Assembly (NCBI GenBank): GCA_020629835.1 | Contig: JAHDCO010000005.1 | Span: 2,357 to 66,356, forward strand | DNA from: Granulosicoccaceae bacterium | GTDB taxonomy: Bacteria; Pseudomonadota; Gammaproteobacteria; Granulosicoccales; Granulosicoccaceae | Direction: 5' to 3' | DNA: 64,000 nucleotides | Part shown: positions 50,867 through 60,298 of the stretch, in pieces | How positions within the stretch are numbered: position 1 is the first letter of the stretch | Layout: the number at the start of each line of letters is the position of its first letter | Position numbers and translations under genes: made by a program | The notes under the pieces: generated by a model | Seen by the model: only the letters and a program-made list of their open reading frames with translations | What the model was told of the DNA's origin: nothing | Database searches by the model: none

Positions 50867-51850
50867 ATGACGACAGCAATAGAGAATTCGAACGATACGG
50901 TGCCGTCCATACAGGATGTGTACGCAGCGCACGAACGCATCAAACCGTACATTCACCAAACGCCGATATTAACGTCATCGTATTTAAACGAACTGACGGG
51001 GGCTGAACTGTTTTTTAAGTGTGAAAACTTCCAAAAGGCAGGTGCGTTCAAAGTTCGAGGCGCGTCCAATGCGGTGTTCAGTTTATCGGACGAAAAGGCT
51101 CGCTTGGGTGTGGCAACACACTCTTCGGGTAACCATGCGTTATCGCTAAGTTATGCTGCTGGACGACGTGGTATTCCGTGTACCGTGGTCATGCCACGAA
51201 CAGCGCCAAAAGCCAAGAAAGACGCGGTTATCGGTTATGGCGGTGTCATTGTGGAGTGTGAACCCTCTACCAGCAGCCGCGAAGAAACCATAGCCAGGGT
51301 CTTAGCCGATACCGGCGCAGAGTTTGTTCACCCATACAACGACATACGCGTGATCACCGGTCAAGCAACGTGTTCCATGGAGTTGCGAGATCAAGTGCCT
51401 GATCTAGATGCGGTCGTAGCGCCGATCGGCGGTGGTGGGATGATTTCGGGAACGTGTTTAACCCTGAGCCGGTTAGCACCCAATGTCCGTATTTACGCCG
51501 CGGAACCCGAGCAGGCCGATGATGCCTATCGCAGTTTTAAAGCCGGTTACATCATTGCAGATGATGCACCGAAAACTATTGCTGATGGTTTGAAAGTACC
51601 GCTGAAAGAGAACACCTGGCACTTTGTTTCTAATCACGTAACCGACATTCAAACCGCCAGTGAAGACGAGATTGTTGCGGCCATGAAACTGACGTGGCAG
51701 CGCATGAAAATTGTCATTGAGGCGAGCTGTGCTGTTCCGCTCGCCGTCATTCTAAAGAATCCAGATGTTTATCGTAACCAGCGAGTGGGTGTAGTTATTA
51801 CCGGCGGCAACGTTGATATGGACACACTCCCCTGGATAACCAACGCGTAA
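50867..51850 (+). CDS. bhcB: Beta-hydroxyaspartate dehydratase (BhcB)
   Basis: PLP fold-type II dehydratase that converts beta-hydroxyaspartate to iminosuccinate. At 327 residues it resembles serine/threonine dehydratases. K62 in KCENFQKAGAFKVRGA binds PLP, SSGNHALSLS is the substrate loop, and GGGGMISG grips the phosphate. It sits between bhcA and bhcC in the order known for the cycle operon, 12 bp before bhcC. Confidence 0.93.
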   Translation: MTTAIENSNDTVPSIQDVYAAHERIKPYIHQTPILTSSYLNELTGAELFFKCENFQKAGAFKVRGASNAVFSLSDEKARLGVATHSSGNHALSLSYAAGRRGIPCTVVMPRTAPKAKKDAVIGYGGVIVECEPSTSSREETIARVLADTGAEFVHPYNDIRVITGQATCSMELRDQVPDLDAVVAPIGGGGMISGTCLTLSRLAPNVRIYAAEPEQADDAYRSFKAGYIIADDAPKTIADGLKVPLKENTWHFVSNHVTDIQTASEDEIVAAMKLTWQRMKIVIEASCAVPLAVILKNPDVYRNQRVGVVITGGNVDMDTLPWITNA

Positions 51851-51862
51851 AGGAATTGAATC

Positions 51863-53026
51863 ATGAATACTGCAGTCAACGTTAACGAACTTGAAGTGGG
51901 CTACGACATTCCTGCCGTCGTTGGTATGGATGAAGCGGACATTCAAACGCCTAGCTTAGTGGTGGATCTTGATGCGCTGGAGCGCAACATAAAAAAGATG
52001 GGTGACTTTGCTAAAGCTAACGGTGTTCGGCATCGAGTCCACGGCAAGATGCATAAATCGGTTGACGTGGCCAAGTTACAGGCGGAACTGGGCGGTTCGT
52101 GCGGCGTTTGCTGTCAAAAGGTCAGTGAAGCTGAAGTGTTTGCGCGCGGTGGTATTAACGATGTCCTGGTCAGTAATCAAGTGCGTGACCCACGAAAAAT
52201 TGATCGCTTAGCACGAATCCCTAAGCTGGGTGCTCGAACCATTTGCTGTGTGGATGATATCGATAATGTGGCTGACTTATCTGTGGGTGCCGTTCGACAT
52301 GGCACCGTCATTGAGTGTTTGGTGGAAATCGATTGTGGTGCTGGACGCTGTGGGGTTACCACCACACCGGACGTGGTTGCTATAGCCAAAGCCATTGATG
52401 CCGCAGAGGGGTTAAAGTTCTCTGGCATACAGGCCTATCAAGGGGCGATGCAGCACCTGGATGACTACGATGCACGCAAAGAAAAAATTGCTGTTGCGGT
52501 AGAGATGGTGCGCGACGCGGTAGACGCTCTAAACGTTGAAGGTCTGACGTGCGACATCGTGGGCGGTGGCGGTACAGGGTCATACTATTTTGAAGGCACG
52601 TCTGGCGTCTATAACGAACTGCAATGCGGGTCTTATGCGTTTATGGACGCTGACTACGGCCGTATTTTGGATAACAACGGCAATCGCATTGACGAGGGTG
52701 AATGGGAAAACGCGTTGTTTATTATGACCAGTGTCATGAGCCATGCGAAAAAAGACAAAGCTATTTGTGATGCCGGCTTGAAAGCTCAATCGGTAGACAG
52801 TGGTTTACCATTCATCTTCGGTCGGGACGATGTGGAGTACGTGAAATGTTCTGATGAACACGGTGTGATAGCCGATCCTGACGGTGTATTGAAAGTCAAC
52901 GATAAGCTCAAACTCGTACCCGGCCATTGCGATCCCACTTGTAATGTGCACGATTGGTACGTGGGCGTGCGTAACGGCAAAGTCGAAACCTTATGGCCGG
53001 TTTCCGCTCGCGGTAAAGCGTACTAG
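51863..53026 (+). CDS. bhcC: Beta-hydroxyaspartate aldolase (BhcC)
   Basis: PLP fold-type III aldolase joining glycine and glyoxylate to beta-hydroxyaspartate. The 387-residue protein belongs to the D-threonine aldolase / alanine racemase N-terminal family. TPSLVVDLDALERNIKKM opens the barrel, RVHGKMHKS holds the PLP lysine (K62), and the C-terminal DSD1-like domain ends with the metal-site segment VPGHCDPTCNVHDWYV. In the operon order bhcABCD it precedes the reductase by 9 bp. Confidence 0.93.
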   Translation: MNTAVNVNELEVGYDIPAVVGMDEADIQTPSLVVDLDALERNIKKMGDFAKANGVRHRVHGKMHKSVDVAKLQAELGGSCGVCCQKVSEAEVFARGGINDVLVSNQVRDPRKIDRLARIPKLGARTICCVDDIDNVADLSVGAVRHGTVIECLVEIDCGAGRCGVTTTPDVVAIAKAIDAAEGLKFSGIQAYQGAMQHLDDYDARKEKIAVAVEMVRDAVDALNVEGLTCDIVGGGGTGSYYFEGTSGVYNELQCGSYAFMDADYGRILDNNGNRIDEGEWENALFIMTSVMSHAKKDKAICDAGLKAQSVDSGLPFIFGRDDVEYVKCSDEHGVIADPDGVLKVNDKLKLVPGHCDPTCNVHDWYVGVRNGKVETLWPVSARGKAY

Positions 53027-53035
53027 GGGCTCGTT

Positions 53036-54001
53036 ATGTTTGTTATTACAGAAGCCACGTGTCAACAAGTAGTGGGGCAGCAAGATGCTTTTTCAGCGGT
53101 GGAGGCAGTATTTGCGGCCATGGCGTCAGGGGATGCAAACAACTTCCCGGTTGTGCGTGAAGCGATTGGTTACGCGGATGCATTGTATGGGTTTAAATCG
53201 GGTTTTGATAAAGCGGGACGGGTGCTCGGTGTCAAATCAGGAGGGTACTGGCCTGGGAACGCGTCAAAGGGTTTAACCAATCATCAGTCTACCGTTTTTC
53301 TATTTGATGCGGATACGGGGCAGTTGGATGCGCTGGTTGGCGGTAACTATCTCACCGCTGTCCGCACGGCAGCAGCGAGCGCTGTCTCTATTGCGCATTT
53401 AGCCAGGGAAGACTCAGAAGTTTTAGGGATGATCGGCGCAGGTCATCAGTCGGCCTTCCAGTTAAGAGCCGCTGCAGAACAACGTGCGTTTAAGAAAGTG
53501 GTGGCCTGGAATCATCATCCGGATATGCTACCTGCGTTAGAAAAGGTAGCGAACGATGTCGGGTTGCCGTTTGAAGCCGTGACCCAAGAAGCCGTAGGTG
53601 CACAAGCTGACGTGATCATTTCTATCACATCGGCACACCAACCGCTTCTGATGAAAGACTGGATAAAACCGGGAACGCATCTGGCGTGTATGGGTACGGA
53701 TACGAAAGGAAAACAAGAAGTTGATCCTGCCATTCTTGTCAGCGCGGCCGTGTTCACCGATGAGGTGGCGCAGTCGATCAGCATTGGAGAAGCTCAACAC
53801 GCCGTAAACGCTGGTGATTTGAACGAAGATGCCATCACGCCCATAGGCGCGGTAATCAATAAGAGCCACCAAGGCCGCAGAACCGCAGATGACATCACGG
53901 TGTTCGACGGTACCGGCGTCGGTTTACAAGATCTAGCGGTAGCGGCGGTAGCTAAACGACTCGCTATTGAAACGGGGCTGGCACAGGTGATCGAGCTTTG
54001 A
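53036..54001 (+). CDS. bhcD: Iminosuccinate reductase (BhcD)
   Basis: Last enzyme of the cycle; reduces iminosuccinate to aspartate with NAD(P)H, regenerating the amino donor for BhcA. The 321-residue protein is of the ornithine cyclodeaminase/mu-crystallin family, with VLGVKSGGYWPGN, NYLTAVRTAAASAVS and the Rossmann motif LGMIGAGHQSAFQ. It closes the operon; the redoxin gene beyond is on the other strand. Confidence 0.93.
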   Translation: MFVITEATCQQVVGQQDAFSAVEAVFAAMASGDANNFPVVREAIGYADALYGFKSGFDKAGRVLGVKSGGYWPGNASKGLTNHQSTVFLFDADTGQLDALVGGNYLTAVRTAAASAVSIAHLAREDSEVLGMIGAGHQSAFQLRAAAEQRAFKKVVAWNHHPDMLPALEKVANDVGLPFEAVTQEAVGAQADVIISITSAHQPLLMKDWIKPGTHLACMGTDTKGKQEVDPAILVSAAVFTDEVAQSISIGEAQHAVNAGDLNEDAITPIGAVINKSHQGRRTADDITVFDGTGVGLQDLAVAAVAKRLAIETGLAQVIEL

Positions 54002-54072
54002 TTTGATCAACCAATATGATCAAGCATCACGACGCGTAACGACACACGATCACTTAATTAAACCGTGTTTGA

Positions 54073-54600
54073 CTAGGTGACATCGATTACCTGACCACGC
54101 GCTGGCTTGTCATTCTCAATCGTGAATATCATGCCGTCCAATAACGCTTCTAAGTCGGGCCTTGCTGAAGGTCCGTTGGAGATAGCCGCAATTTGTACGG
54201 TGCCGTCGGGGCGAAGGCAAAACACCGCTGGCTCTGCAAACCGCCGGTCCGTCTCTGTGGGTGTGAGCGGGTCACTGATGTAGAGCCCGAGGGAATGCAT
54301 GTCCGCTTCCATCAAGGAACACCCTACGGGAAATGTCCAACCGTACTCTTCGATGTCAGCGGTTGCTTTCTCGGGTGTATCTGCAGAGACGGCCATGACA
54401 TCAAAGCCTGCGTCATTCCAGCGCGTTAGCATGGACTGCAGTTGATTTAAATAAGGCTTACAACGGCCGCAGTGTTTTCCTCGATACACCACAACCAACT
54501 GCCAGCGACCCGTAGCTTCGCCTATCGTTAACGGTGGCCCGTTTGGTGTTGGAACCAAAACCGTGGGAAGTGGCTGTCCTGCGTTGGGTTTGTGTGACAT
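54073..54600 (-). CDS. Peroxiredoxin-like (AhpC/TSA) redoxin
   Basis: A 175-residue thioredoxin-fold protein with VVVYRGKHCGRCKPYLNQL, a CxxC pair (C44, C47) like that of thioredoxins. Peroxiredoxin-style sequences follow (VMAVSADTPEKA, AEPAVFCLRPDGTV). It could reduce peroxides or exchange disulfides. It faces bhcD tail to tail. Confidence 0.85.
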   Translation of the reverse strand: MSHKPNAGQPLPTVLVPTPNGPPLTIGEATGRWQLVVVYRGKHCGRCKPYLNQLQSMLTRWNDAGFDVMAVSADTPEKATADIEEYGWTFPVGCSLMEADMHSLGLYISDPLTPTETDRRFAEPAVFCLRPDGTVQIAAISNGPSARPDLEALLDGMIFTIENDKPARGQVIDVT

Positions 54601-54778
54601 GACGAGTAAACGACTCCCTTGCGAGTATGGATAATTCGGTGTCAGCGTGACGCGTGTGCAAGCCAGTATAAGTCAATACTTGGCGGTAATTGTTGTATAT
54701 GGATATTGATTGGCACGTATGTATGGATAAAACTCTATGACACCCAATGGTTTTTTCACCAGGGGTTCGTGCTGGTTA

Positions 54779-56260
54779 TCAGCCCAACAGTATTTTTTCA
54801 GATGGATAGCGTACGCGTGAAGTGGCGTGCGTGGCCAGAAAAAATCCGAAAATCAACGGGCCAACCCTACCTAAGAACATCAAGGTGCAGATGACTCCAC
54901 GACCAAAGCCGTCGAGCTGCCCCGTTAGCCCCTGACTCAAGCCAACAGTTCCAAATGCTGAAGCCACTTCAAATAAAATATCGAGAAAGTCTGCCGTTTG
55001 CGTAAGTACCAACGCAAAAAGCGCGATAATGATAAGCATCAAGCTGGTGGTAACCAACGCTAAAACCTTTATCATTTCTCTAAACGATATCGATCGGCCA
55101 AAGGCCTGAATTTCACTTTGCCTTTTAAAGAATGCGCGTGTGGCTAAGAGTAGTAGTACGAAGGTGGTAACTTTAATTCCACCGGCTGTTGACGTCGTGC
55201 CACCACCGATAACCATGAGTACGACCGTGAGTAAACTAGCCGCGTCTGTCATCGCGGCGGTGTCCAGTGTATTGAATCCAGCGGTGCGCGTCGTTAGTAC
55301 TTGAAACCAGCCTACCAGTAGCCGATCAGCGGTACTGTCTAATTGGCCAAGTGTATTCGGATTGCCCCATTCGGCTGGCAGCCATATCGCGAGCGGTAAC
55401 GTTATTAACCCAATGGTGCCAAGTAGCATGAGTTTTGTGTGTAATGACCACACTCGCCATTGGCGATTATTAAAAATATCGTGTACCACCACAAACCCAA
55501 GGCCTCCGATCATAAACAGCGTGATGACAACTCCGTTGATAAAGGGGTCGGTTGCGTAGCTTACTAAGCTGTTTGGGAACGTAGAGAACCCCGCATTATT
55601 AAACGCAGAGATAGAGTGGAAAACGGCGTGCCACGCCCCTTGCAACCAGCCATGATCAGGAATAAACACCCACGCCATAATGATTGCGCCTGCGCTTTCG
55701 CAGACCACCACCAGCTTAACTATCGTTTTGACCAGACTCATTAAATCCGATAACGATGTTTGGCCCAGGTCATCCTGTAAGACCAGTTTCTCGCTCATTC
55801 CGATAGATGCGCTGAGTGACAGTAAAATCAGTACAGCAAATGTCATCAGTCCGAGGCCCCCAAGTTGAATAAGAATCGCCACGACCAACTGCCCCATGAA
55901 GGTCAGTTCCGTTGCCGTGTCTACGACAATAAGGCCTGTTACAGTGACTGCGGAAGTGGCCATAAAAAACGCATCGGACAGGCTCATTGAAACATTGGAA
56001 GCGCTGGCAGATGGCAGCAGCAACCCACAGGTACCTAACAGAATAAAAGCCAAATACGACAGCACCAGCAGTGCGGTCGGTGCGATATTAATTGTGCGTC
56101 TGGAGGCAACTCGTCTTACACCTTTCGCGGAGTCACCAGGACGACTATCTTCGGTTATTGAATTGCGATCGCGGCCCGAAGACGTCTTACTCTTGGATGA
56201 TGACTTTAAGTCTGCTTGCGCTGAGTGTTTTGGCTTAACCCCTTTTGATTTTTTAGCCAA
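54779..56260 (-). CDS. ktrB: TrkH/KtrB family potassium uptake protein
   Basis: A 493-residue K+ channel-like transporter with four M1-P-M2 repeats: MATSAVTVTGLIVVDTATEL and TRTAGFNTLDTAAM are selectivity-filter loops, and GGGTTSTAGGIKVTTF is the well-known gating-loop region. The first about 50 residues are Lys/Ser-rich and unusual (KKSKGVKPKHS, SSSKSKTSSGRDRN), probably a cytosolic tail. It follows the RCK subunit gene by 11 bp. It imports K+ under the control of KtrA. Confidence 0.92.
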   Translation of the reverse strand: MAKKSKGVKPKHSAQADLKSSSKSKTSSGRDRNSITEDSRPGDSAKGVRRVASRRTINIAPTALLVLSYLAFILLGTCGLLLPSASASNVSMSLSDAFFMATSAVTVTGLIVVDTATELTFMGQLVVAILIQLGGLGLMTFAVLILLSLSASIGMSEKLVLQDDLGQTSLSDLMSLVKTIVKLVVVCESAGAIIMAWVFIPDHGWLQGAWHAVFHSISAFNNAGFSTFPNSLVSYATDPFINGVVITLFMIGGLGFVVVHDIFNNRQWRVWSLHTKLMLLGTIGLITLPLAIWLPAEWGNPNTLGQLDSTADRLLVGWFQVLTTRTAGFNTLDTAAMTDAASLLTVVLMVIGGGTTSTAGGIKVTTFVLLLLATRAFFKRQSEIQAFGRSISFREMIKVLALVTTSLMLIIIALFALVLTQTADFLDILFEVASAFGTVGLSQGLTGQLDGFGRGVICTLMFLGRVGPLIFGFFLATHATSRVRYPSEKILLG

Positions 56261-56271
56261 GTTATTTCGCC

Positions 56272-56931
56272 TTAGAGTTCTGAGACGAACTGGTGTATGT
56301 TTTCTCGCGAACCAATTACGAGTAACGTATCACCAGGAATTAATGGCTTTTCAGGTTTGTAGTCAGTCCTCTTTCCGCCACTTATTCGGCCCACACACGA
56401 TAGATCAAACCGCTGATCAAGTTTCAGAGATTCGATGGTGTCGCCATCATGAATATCTGTGATGCAAATCTGGGCAAGATAAAGGTCATCACTGAGCCGA
56501 GCATAGGAGCGTACTGCTGGATTGTGTAGCGTGTGGGCAATGTGGCTCCCGTACTCACGTTCCGGATGCACCACTTGATGAACGCCCAAACGCTCCAGGA
56601 TACGTGCGTGTGTATCATTTGCGGCTTTCGCACAGATGTGTTCAATTTCGAGGCTTTGCACCGCCATAACCGCAAGAATGCTGCCCTCCAAGCTGTCTGC
56701 CAAAGCAACGACAACAGCGTCATAATCAGCGATACCCGCCTCGCGCAGTGCACGTTCATCTCGTGCATCGGCGATGATGGCTTCGGAGAGTACATCCGAC
56801 CAGTTGCCGACTCTGGATTCGTTAATGTCTATACCCAGTACATGATCACCAAAACTGGCTAATTCTTCGGCGATAGACCCACCAAAGCTGCCAAGCCCAA
56901 GAACCGCAATGTTTCTAGAATTTCCAGCCAT
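56272..56931 (-). CDS. ktrA: TrkA/KtrA family potassium uptake regulatory protein
   Basis: A 219-residue cytosolic RCK protein. The N-terminal Rossmann domain (IAVLGLGSFGGSIAEEL, then VLGIDINESRV) binds nucleotides, and the C-terminal TrkA_C domain runs from about 140 to 219. A single RCK unit, half the size of TrkA, favours the Ktr type. It is first gene of the ktrAB operon. Confidence 0.92.
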   Translation of the reverse strand: MAGNSRNIAVLGLGSFGGSIAEELASFGDHVLGIDINESRVGNWSDVLSEAIIADARDERALREAGIADYDAVVVALADSLEGSILAVMAVQSLEIEHICAKAANDTHARILERLGVHQVVHPEREYGSHIAHTLHNPAVRSYARLSDDLYLAQICITDIHDGDTIESLKLDQRFDLSCVGRISGGKRTDYKPEKPLIPGDTLLVIGSRENIHQFVSEL

Positions 56932-57187
56932 GTGAATGTTAAAGCGTGAATCGTGTTAACCGTCGGTGAGCAGGACGGGCGATGAAAAACCTACATGACT
57001 GCGTAGTATGGAGTGTGAAATCGGGTGTATGGGCGAGATTGAAAATTATTCCTATTGGTCTTCTTTACTCGCTTTGGGACAGGGCGTGCAACCGTTCCGA
57101 TCGTGCGTCGATCCGGAGCACGGCTGATTTCGGTCCGGAGCGACACGGAACTCTGGTCAGTTGGCTTTGTGGAATGCAGTGGAGGAA

Positions 57188-57643
57188 TTAACTGTAGGAA
57201 ATACCGAACCAGCCAGTGGCTAACGACAATAAAGCGCCACTGGTTAATATTATTCGTAGCGTAAGAAACCAGGCAGGTGTCAGACCGCGGCGTGTTGATT
57301 GCGCGTCAATAGACACTTGTAATACAAAACCCAGACCCAACAGCGGTAACCCAATAAGCGCTGGCATCAGCAAAGCAAACCAACCGACCAGGCTGGGCAC
57401 CATAGCCCAGGCCACCACCGCCCAGTCATTCATCATGGTGTTTGTCTGCATGGCAACACCCCAGCGGATGCCACCCAGGAAACTCAAAATTACTGCACCG
57501 TAGGCGCTGAGTAGAAACGGTCCATTCATGCCAAACGCGGCAACGGATTCAGGCATGCTCACCCAACACAACAGGGCACCGAAGACAAATGGCAGAAGGC
57601 CAGCTAAACCAAAAAAACGAGCGGGGGCGGGGATTGCGTTCAT
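57188..57643 (-). CDS. DUF3429 domain-containing membrane protein
   Basis: 151 residues from the ATG at 57643 (MNAIPAPARFFGLAGLLPF); a longer frame from 57769 adds a basic, unrelated stretch and would overlap the next gene. Five hydrophobic helices are visible, with the family-like FLGGIRWGVAM between helices two and three. Function unknown. It is divergent from the HpcH/HpaI aldolase gene. Confidence 0.85.
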   Translation of the reverse strand: MNAIPAPARFFGLAGLLPFVFGALLCWVSMPESVAAFGMNGPFLLSAYGAVILSFLGGIRWGVAMQTNTMMNDWAVVAWAMVPSLVGWFALLMPALIGLPLLGLGFVLQVSIDAQSTRRGLTPAWFLTLRIILTSGALLSLATGWFGISYS

Positions 57644-57756
57644 GGGGCTTGTACGAAACCGTTTTGGAAATGGGCGATACGCCCATCGATGCGATTTAAA
57701 AATTCGGAAAGACGTGAGACCATGGAAGCGTACCGCGAAAACCTTGGAAAACCACC

Positions 57757-58536
57757 ATGCCTGCGCCACATAACCCGTTCAAAGCTGCCATTAAAGCAGG
57801 GCAATTGCAAATCGGTTGTTGGCTGGGATTAACATCACCGTATGTGGCGGAAATCAGCGCCAGTGCAGGCTTTGATTGGTTAACCGTGGACGGCGAGCAC
57901 GCACCGAACGATTTGCAATCCATCATTGGCCATTTACAGGTCATTGAGCCCTCCAACAGCCACGCGGTCGTTCGTCCACCGGTAGGTGATGTGCATTTGA
58001 TCAAGCAGTTACTCGATACCGGCGCGCAAACCTTATTAATACCGATGGTTGAAAGCGGGGAACAAGCCCAGTTAATGGTTGATGCGGTTACCTATCCACC
58101 GCACGGCATTCGTGGGGTAGGCTCAGCATTAGCCCGGGCATCGGCGTTTTCTGCCATCGACGACTATCTTGAAACGGCGGGTAGTGAAATTTGTTTGTTA
58201 GTTCAGGTAGAGAACCGCAAAGGCTTAGAGGCGCTGGACGACATACTGGCCGTGGATGGTGTAGACGGTGTGTTTATCGGCCCGGCCGATTTAGCCGCGG
58301 ATATGGGTTATATCGGCAATGCGAACGCCCCCGAAGTTATTGAAACGGTTTTGAACACCACAAAACGCATCGTGGCAGCAGGAAAAGCTGCCGGCATACT
58401 GACGTTGAATGTGGATCTGCAGCGTCAGTGTCGTGAGCTTGGTGCAACGTTTATTGCCACTGAGATTGATGTGACGCTCTATGCGCGAGCAATCAGGACA
58501 GCGGCTAAAGCCAGCGCCGATCATTTAAATCGCTAG
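57757..58536 (+). CDS. HpcH/HpaI aldolase family protein
   Basis: A 259-residue class II (metal-dependent) aldolase. GFDWLTVDGEHAPNDLQ, VRPPVGDVHLIKQLLDTGAQ, LVQVENRKGLEALDDI and GVFIGPADLAADMGY are the family segments; the Glu of VQVE and the Asp of GPADL are the metal ligands. Members split 2-oxo-4-hydroxy acids such as 4-hydroxy-2-oxoheptanedioate to pyruvate and an aldehyde. No homoprotocatechuate genes accompany it here, so the substrate is open. Confidence 0.91.
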   Translation: MPAPHNPFKAAIKAGQLQIGCWLGLTSPYVAEISASAGFDWLTVDGEHAPNDLQSIIGHLQVIEPSNSHAVVRPPVGDVHLIKQLLDTGAQTLLIPMVESGEQAQLMVDAVTYPPHGIRGVGSALARASAFSAIDDYLETAGSEICLLVQVENRKGLEALDDILAVDGVDGVFIGPADLAADMGYIGNANAPEVIETVLNTTKRIVAAGKAAGILTLNVDLQRQCRELGATFIATEIDVTLYARAIRTAAKASADHLNR

Positions 58537-58552
58537 CTGTTTACCGCAGTCA

Positions 58553-59479
58553 CTAGCGAAGGCGTGCGTCTCGTAGTGCGCGAATTTCCAGTTTCACGGT
58601 TATAAAATCATCAGCCAGGCGTTTAAAGTCATCCTGTGCGGGTGAGCCTTGGCGCCAGTGCAATGCAATATCATGTACCGCGTCTGGATGATCGATGCGT
58701 CGCACTACGAAGTCAGGATCCCGAACCGCTTCAGCCAACGCGTACAGCGATGGCAGCACGGCAACGCCGGCTCCCATCACCGCCATCTGTCGTACCGCAT
58801 CAAGACTTGACCCTCGATAGTCTCGGCTGACGAACGTACCCGCTTTCTCTGCCAACCCTTCAACGATGCGGGTCAGTGTGAAATCGGGGCCTAACGAAAT
58901 CAGTGGTTTGTCTGAGAGATCGCTTAACGAAACCGGTTCGTTGGAATTCGATAGCGGATCTTCGCTGGCTGCACAAACCCATAGGGTTTCTGTGAACAGT
59001 GGAATGCTGTCGAACGCCGGGTCGCGCGTCGGTGTTGCAATGACGGTATCCAGCACGCCCTCGCGCAGCAATTCGAGCAGGGTGCTGGTCGCACCTTCTT
59101 GTACCTGCAGGCGTAGGTCAGGGTATACGGTGTGCAATCGGCGGTTGGCGATGGGCATGAAGTACGCGCCCACGGAAGGCAGCACACCAATCGACAAACG
59201 ATCACCAAATACACCCAATGAACCACGTGCCACCGCACGAAATTCCGCTACCTCTTGAAGAATTCGCCGAGCACGGTCCAAAAGCGTTCGACCCAACGGT
59301 GTGAGCACAACGCGTCTTGAGGTGCGCTCGAACAAAGGCCCGCCTAGCTCGTCTTCCATGGTGGCAATTTGCTTCGATAAGCCGGGCTGACTGACCGCCA
59401 GGGCGTGCGCAGCAGCGCCAAATGCCTTGTTATCGGCTACAGCGACAAAGTATTCGATTTGGCGAAGCGTGGGGCGCAT
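58553..59479 (-). CDS. LysR family transcriptional regulator
   Basis: 308 residues: an N-terminal winged helix (TLRQIEYFVAVADNKAFGAAA, LAVSQPGLSKQIATME) and an effector domain of periplasmic-binding type (about 90-300) with LSIGVLPSVGAYFMPI and AVMGAGVAVLPSL. It resembles OxyR/CatR-like members in length and layout. It converges on the aldolase gene (16 bp) and is divergent from the secreted SnoaL-like gene, either of which could be its target. Confidence 0.93.
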   Translation of the reverse strand: MRPTLRQIEYFVAVADNKAFGAAAHALAVSQPGLSKQIATMEDELGGPLFERTSRRVVLTPLGRTLLDRARRILQEVAEFRAVARGSLGVFGDRLSIGVLPSVGAYFMPIANRRLHTVYPDLRLQVQEGATSTLLELLREGVLDTVIATPTRDPAFDSIPLFTETLWVCAASEDPLSNSNEPVSLSDLSDKPLISLGPDFTLTRIVEGLAEKAGTFVSRDYRGSSLDAVRQMAVMGAGVAVLPSLYALAEAVRDPDFVVRRIDHPDAVHDIALHWRQGSPAQDDFKRLADDFITVKLEIRALRDARLR

Positions 59480-59615
59480 AGAAAACTTTTATCAATAATA
59501 TAAGGTTATGAATCATAGAATAAATAACCATTGGAGTTATTGAAAGCGGTTCCCTAACATCAAAACCGTCAAAACCATTCAGACATTAACCATTACAACT
59601 CACAGGGAACACAAC

Positions 59616-60155
59616 ATGAAAAAGACCACATTAGTCACCGCCGCTTTAGCTCTGACGGCCGCCGGGGGTATCGCCAACGCAGGATCGTATTCGAAAGGGT
59701 TAACTGAAGCTGACGTCACCGCGTTGAAGAAAGCGTGGGGAGAGGGTATCGTTGAGATCGGTGCCGTGCACACCGAGGGCGGCGACTATGAAGCCGCCGC
59801 GCGAGAGCACATCGAGAACTTCTACGCTTACGGCGAAAAAGACGTCTTGTTCAAGCCGACACTGGCCAGTGACGATCAATTCCGCGGCACGTTCGACGAA
59901 GCGTTATCGTACTTCGTTGGCGGTGACATTGCCGAAGACGGCGGATTTGCTATCGCACCTTATGAGAACGTACGATGGGAGAACGAAGGTACGGTGATTG
60001 ACGGCGACACCGCTATGAGCATGGGCAACTACTTCTTCAAAACAACGGATGGTTCGGAAGTAAAGGTTGAATACACCTTCGGTATTGCGATGATGGACGA
60101 TGGCACTCCAAAGATCGTACTGCACCATTCATCGCTGCCGTACAGCCCAAGCTAA
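59616..60155 (+). CDS. Secreted SnoaL-like (NTF2 fold) protein
   Basis: A 179-residue protein with a signal peptide (MKKTTLVTAALALTAAGGIA, cleavage after ANA). The mature part fits an NTF2-like cone: LKKAWGEGIVEIGAVHTEGG, EHIENFYAYGEKDVLFKPTL, AMSMGNYFFKTTDGSEV and KIVLHHSSLPYSP. Close relatives are often labelled phosphoribosyl-AMP cyclohydrolase in databases, which the sequence does not support. Role unknown; periplasmic. A strong terminator follows. Confidence 0.75.
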   Translation: MKKTTLVTAALALTAAGGIANAGSYSKGLTEADVTALKKAWGEGIVEIGAVHTEGGDYEAAAREHIENFYAYGEKDVLFKPTLASDDQFRGTFDEALSYFVGGDIAEDGGFAIAPYENVRWENEGTVIDGDTAMSMGNYFFKTTDGSEVKVEYTFGIAMMDDGTPKIVLHHSSLPYSPS

Positions 60156-60188
60156 TCAGCCGTTGGCAATGAAGCGAAAGATGTAAAT

Positions 60189-60223
60189 GCGGGGCCCAAC
60201 AATGGTTGGGCCTCGCTTTTTTT
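60189..60223 (+). terminator. Rho-independent terminator after the SnoaL-like gene
   Basis: GCGGGGCCCAAC (60189-60200) pairs with GTTGGGCCTCGC (60205-60216) around AATG, with one G-U pair, and seven T residues follow. Confidence 0.93.
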
Positions 60224-60298
60224 GCTTGCGAATCCATGCTGGAAACCAAAGCACACAGTCCGCGACCTTGAAACGTTTCCAGGATGTCTAACGGGCCG

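Noticed and set aside
59616-60155. Phosphoribosyl-AMP cyclohydrolase
   Set aside because: A signal peptide and NTF2-like sequence are incompatible with HisI; the zinc-binding cysteines of HisI are absent.
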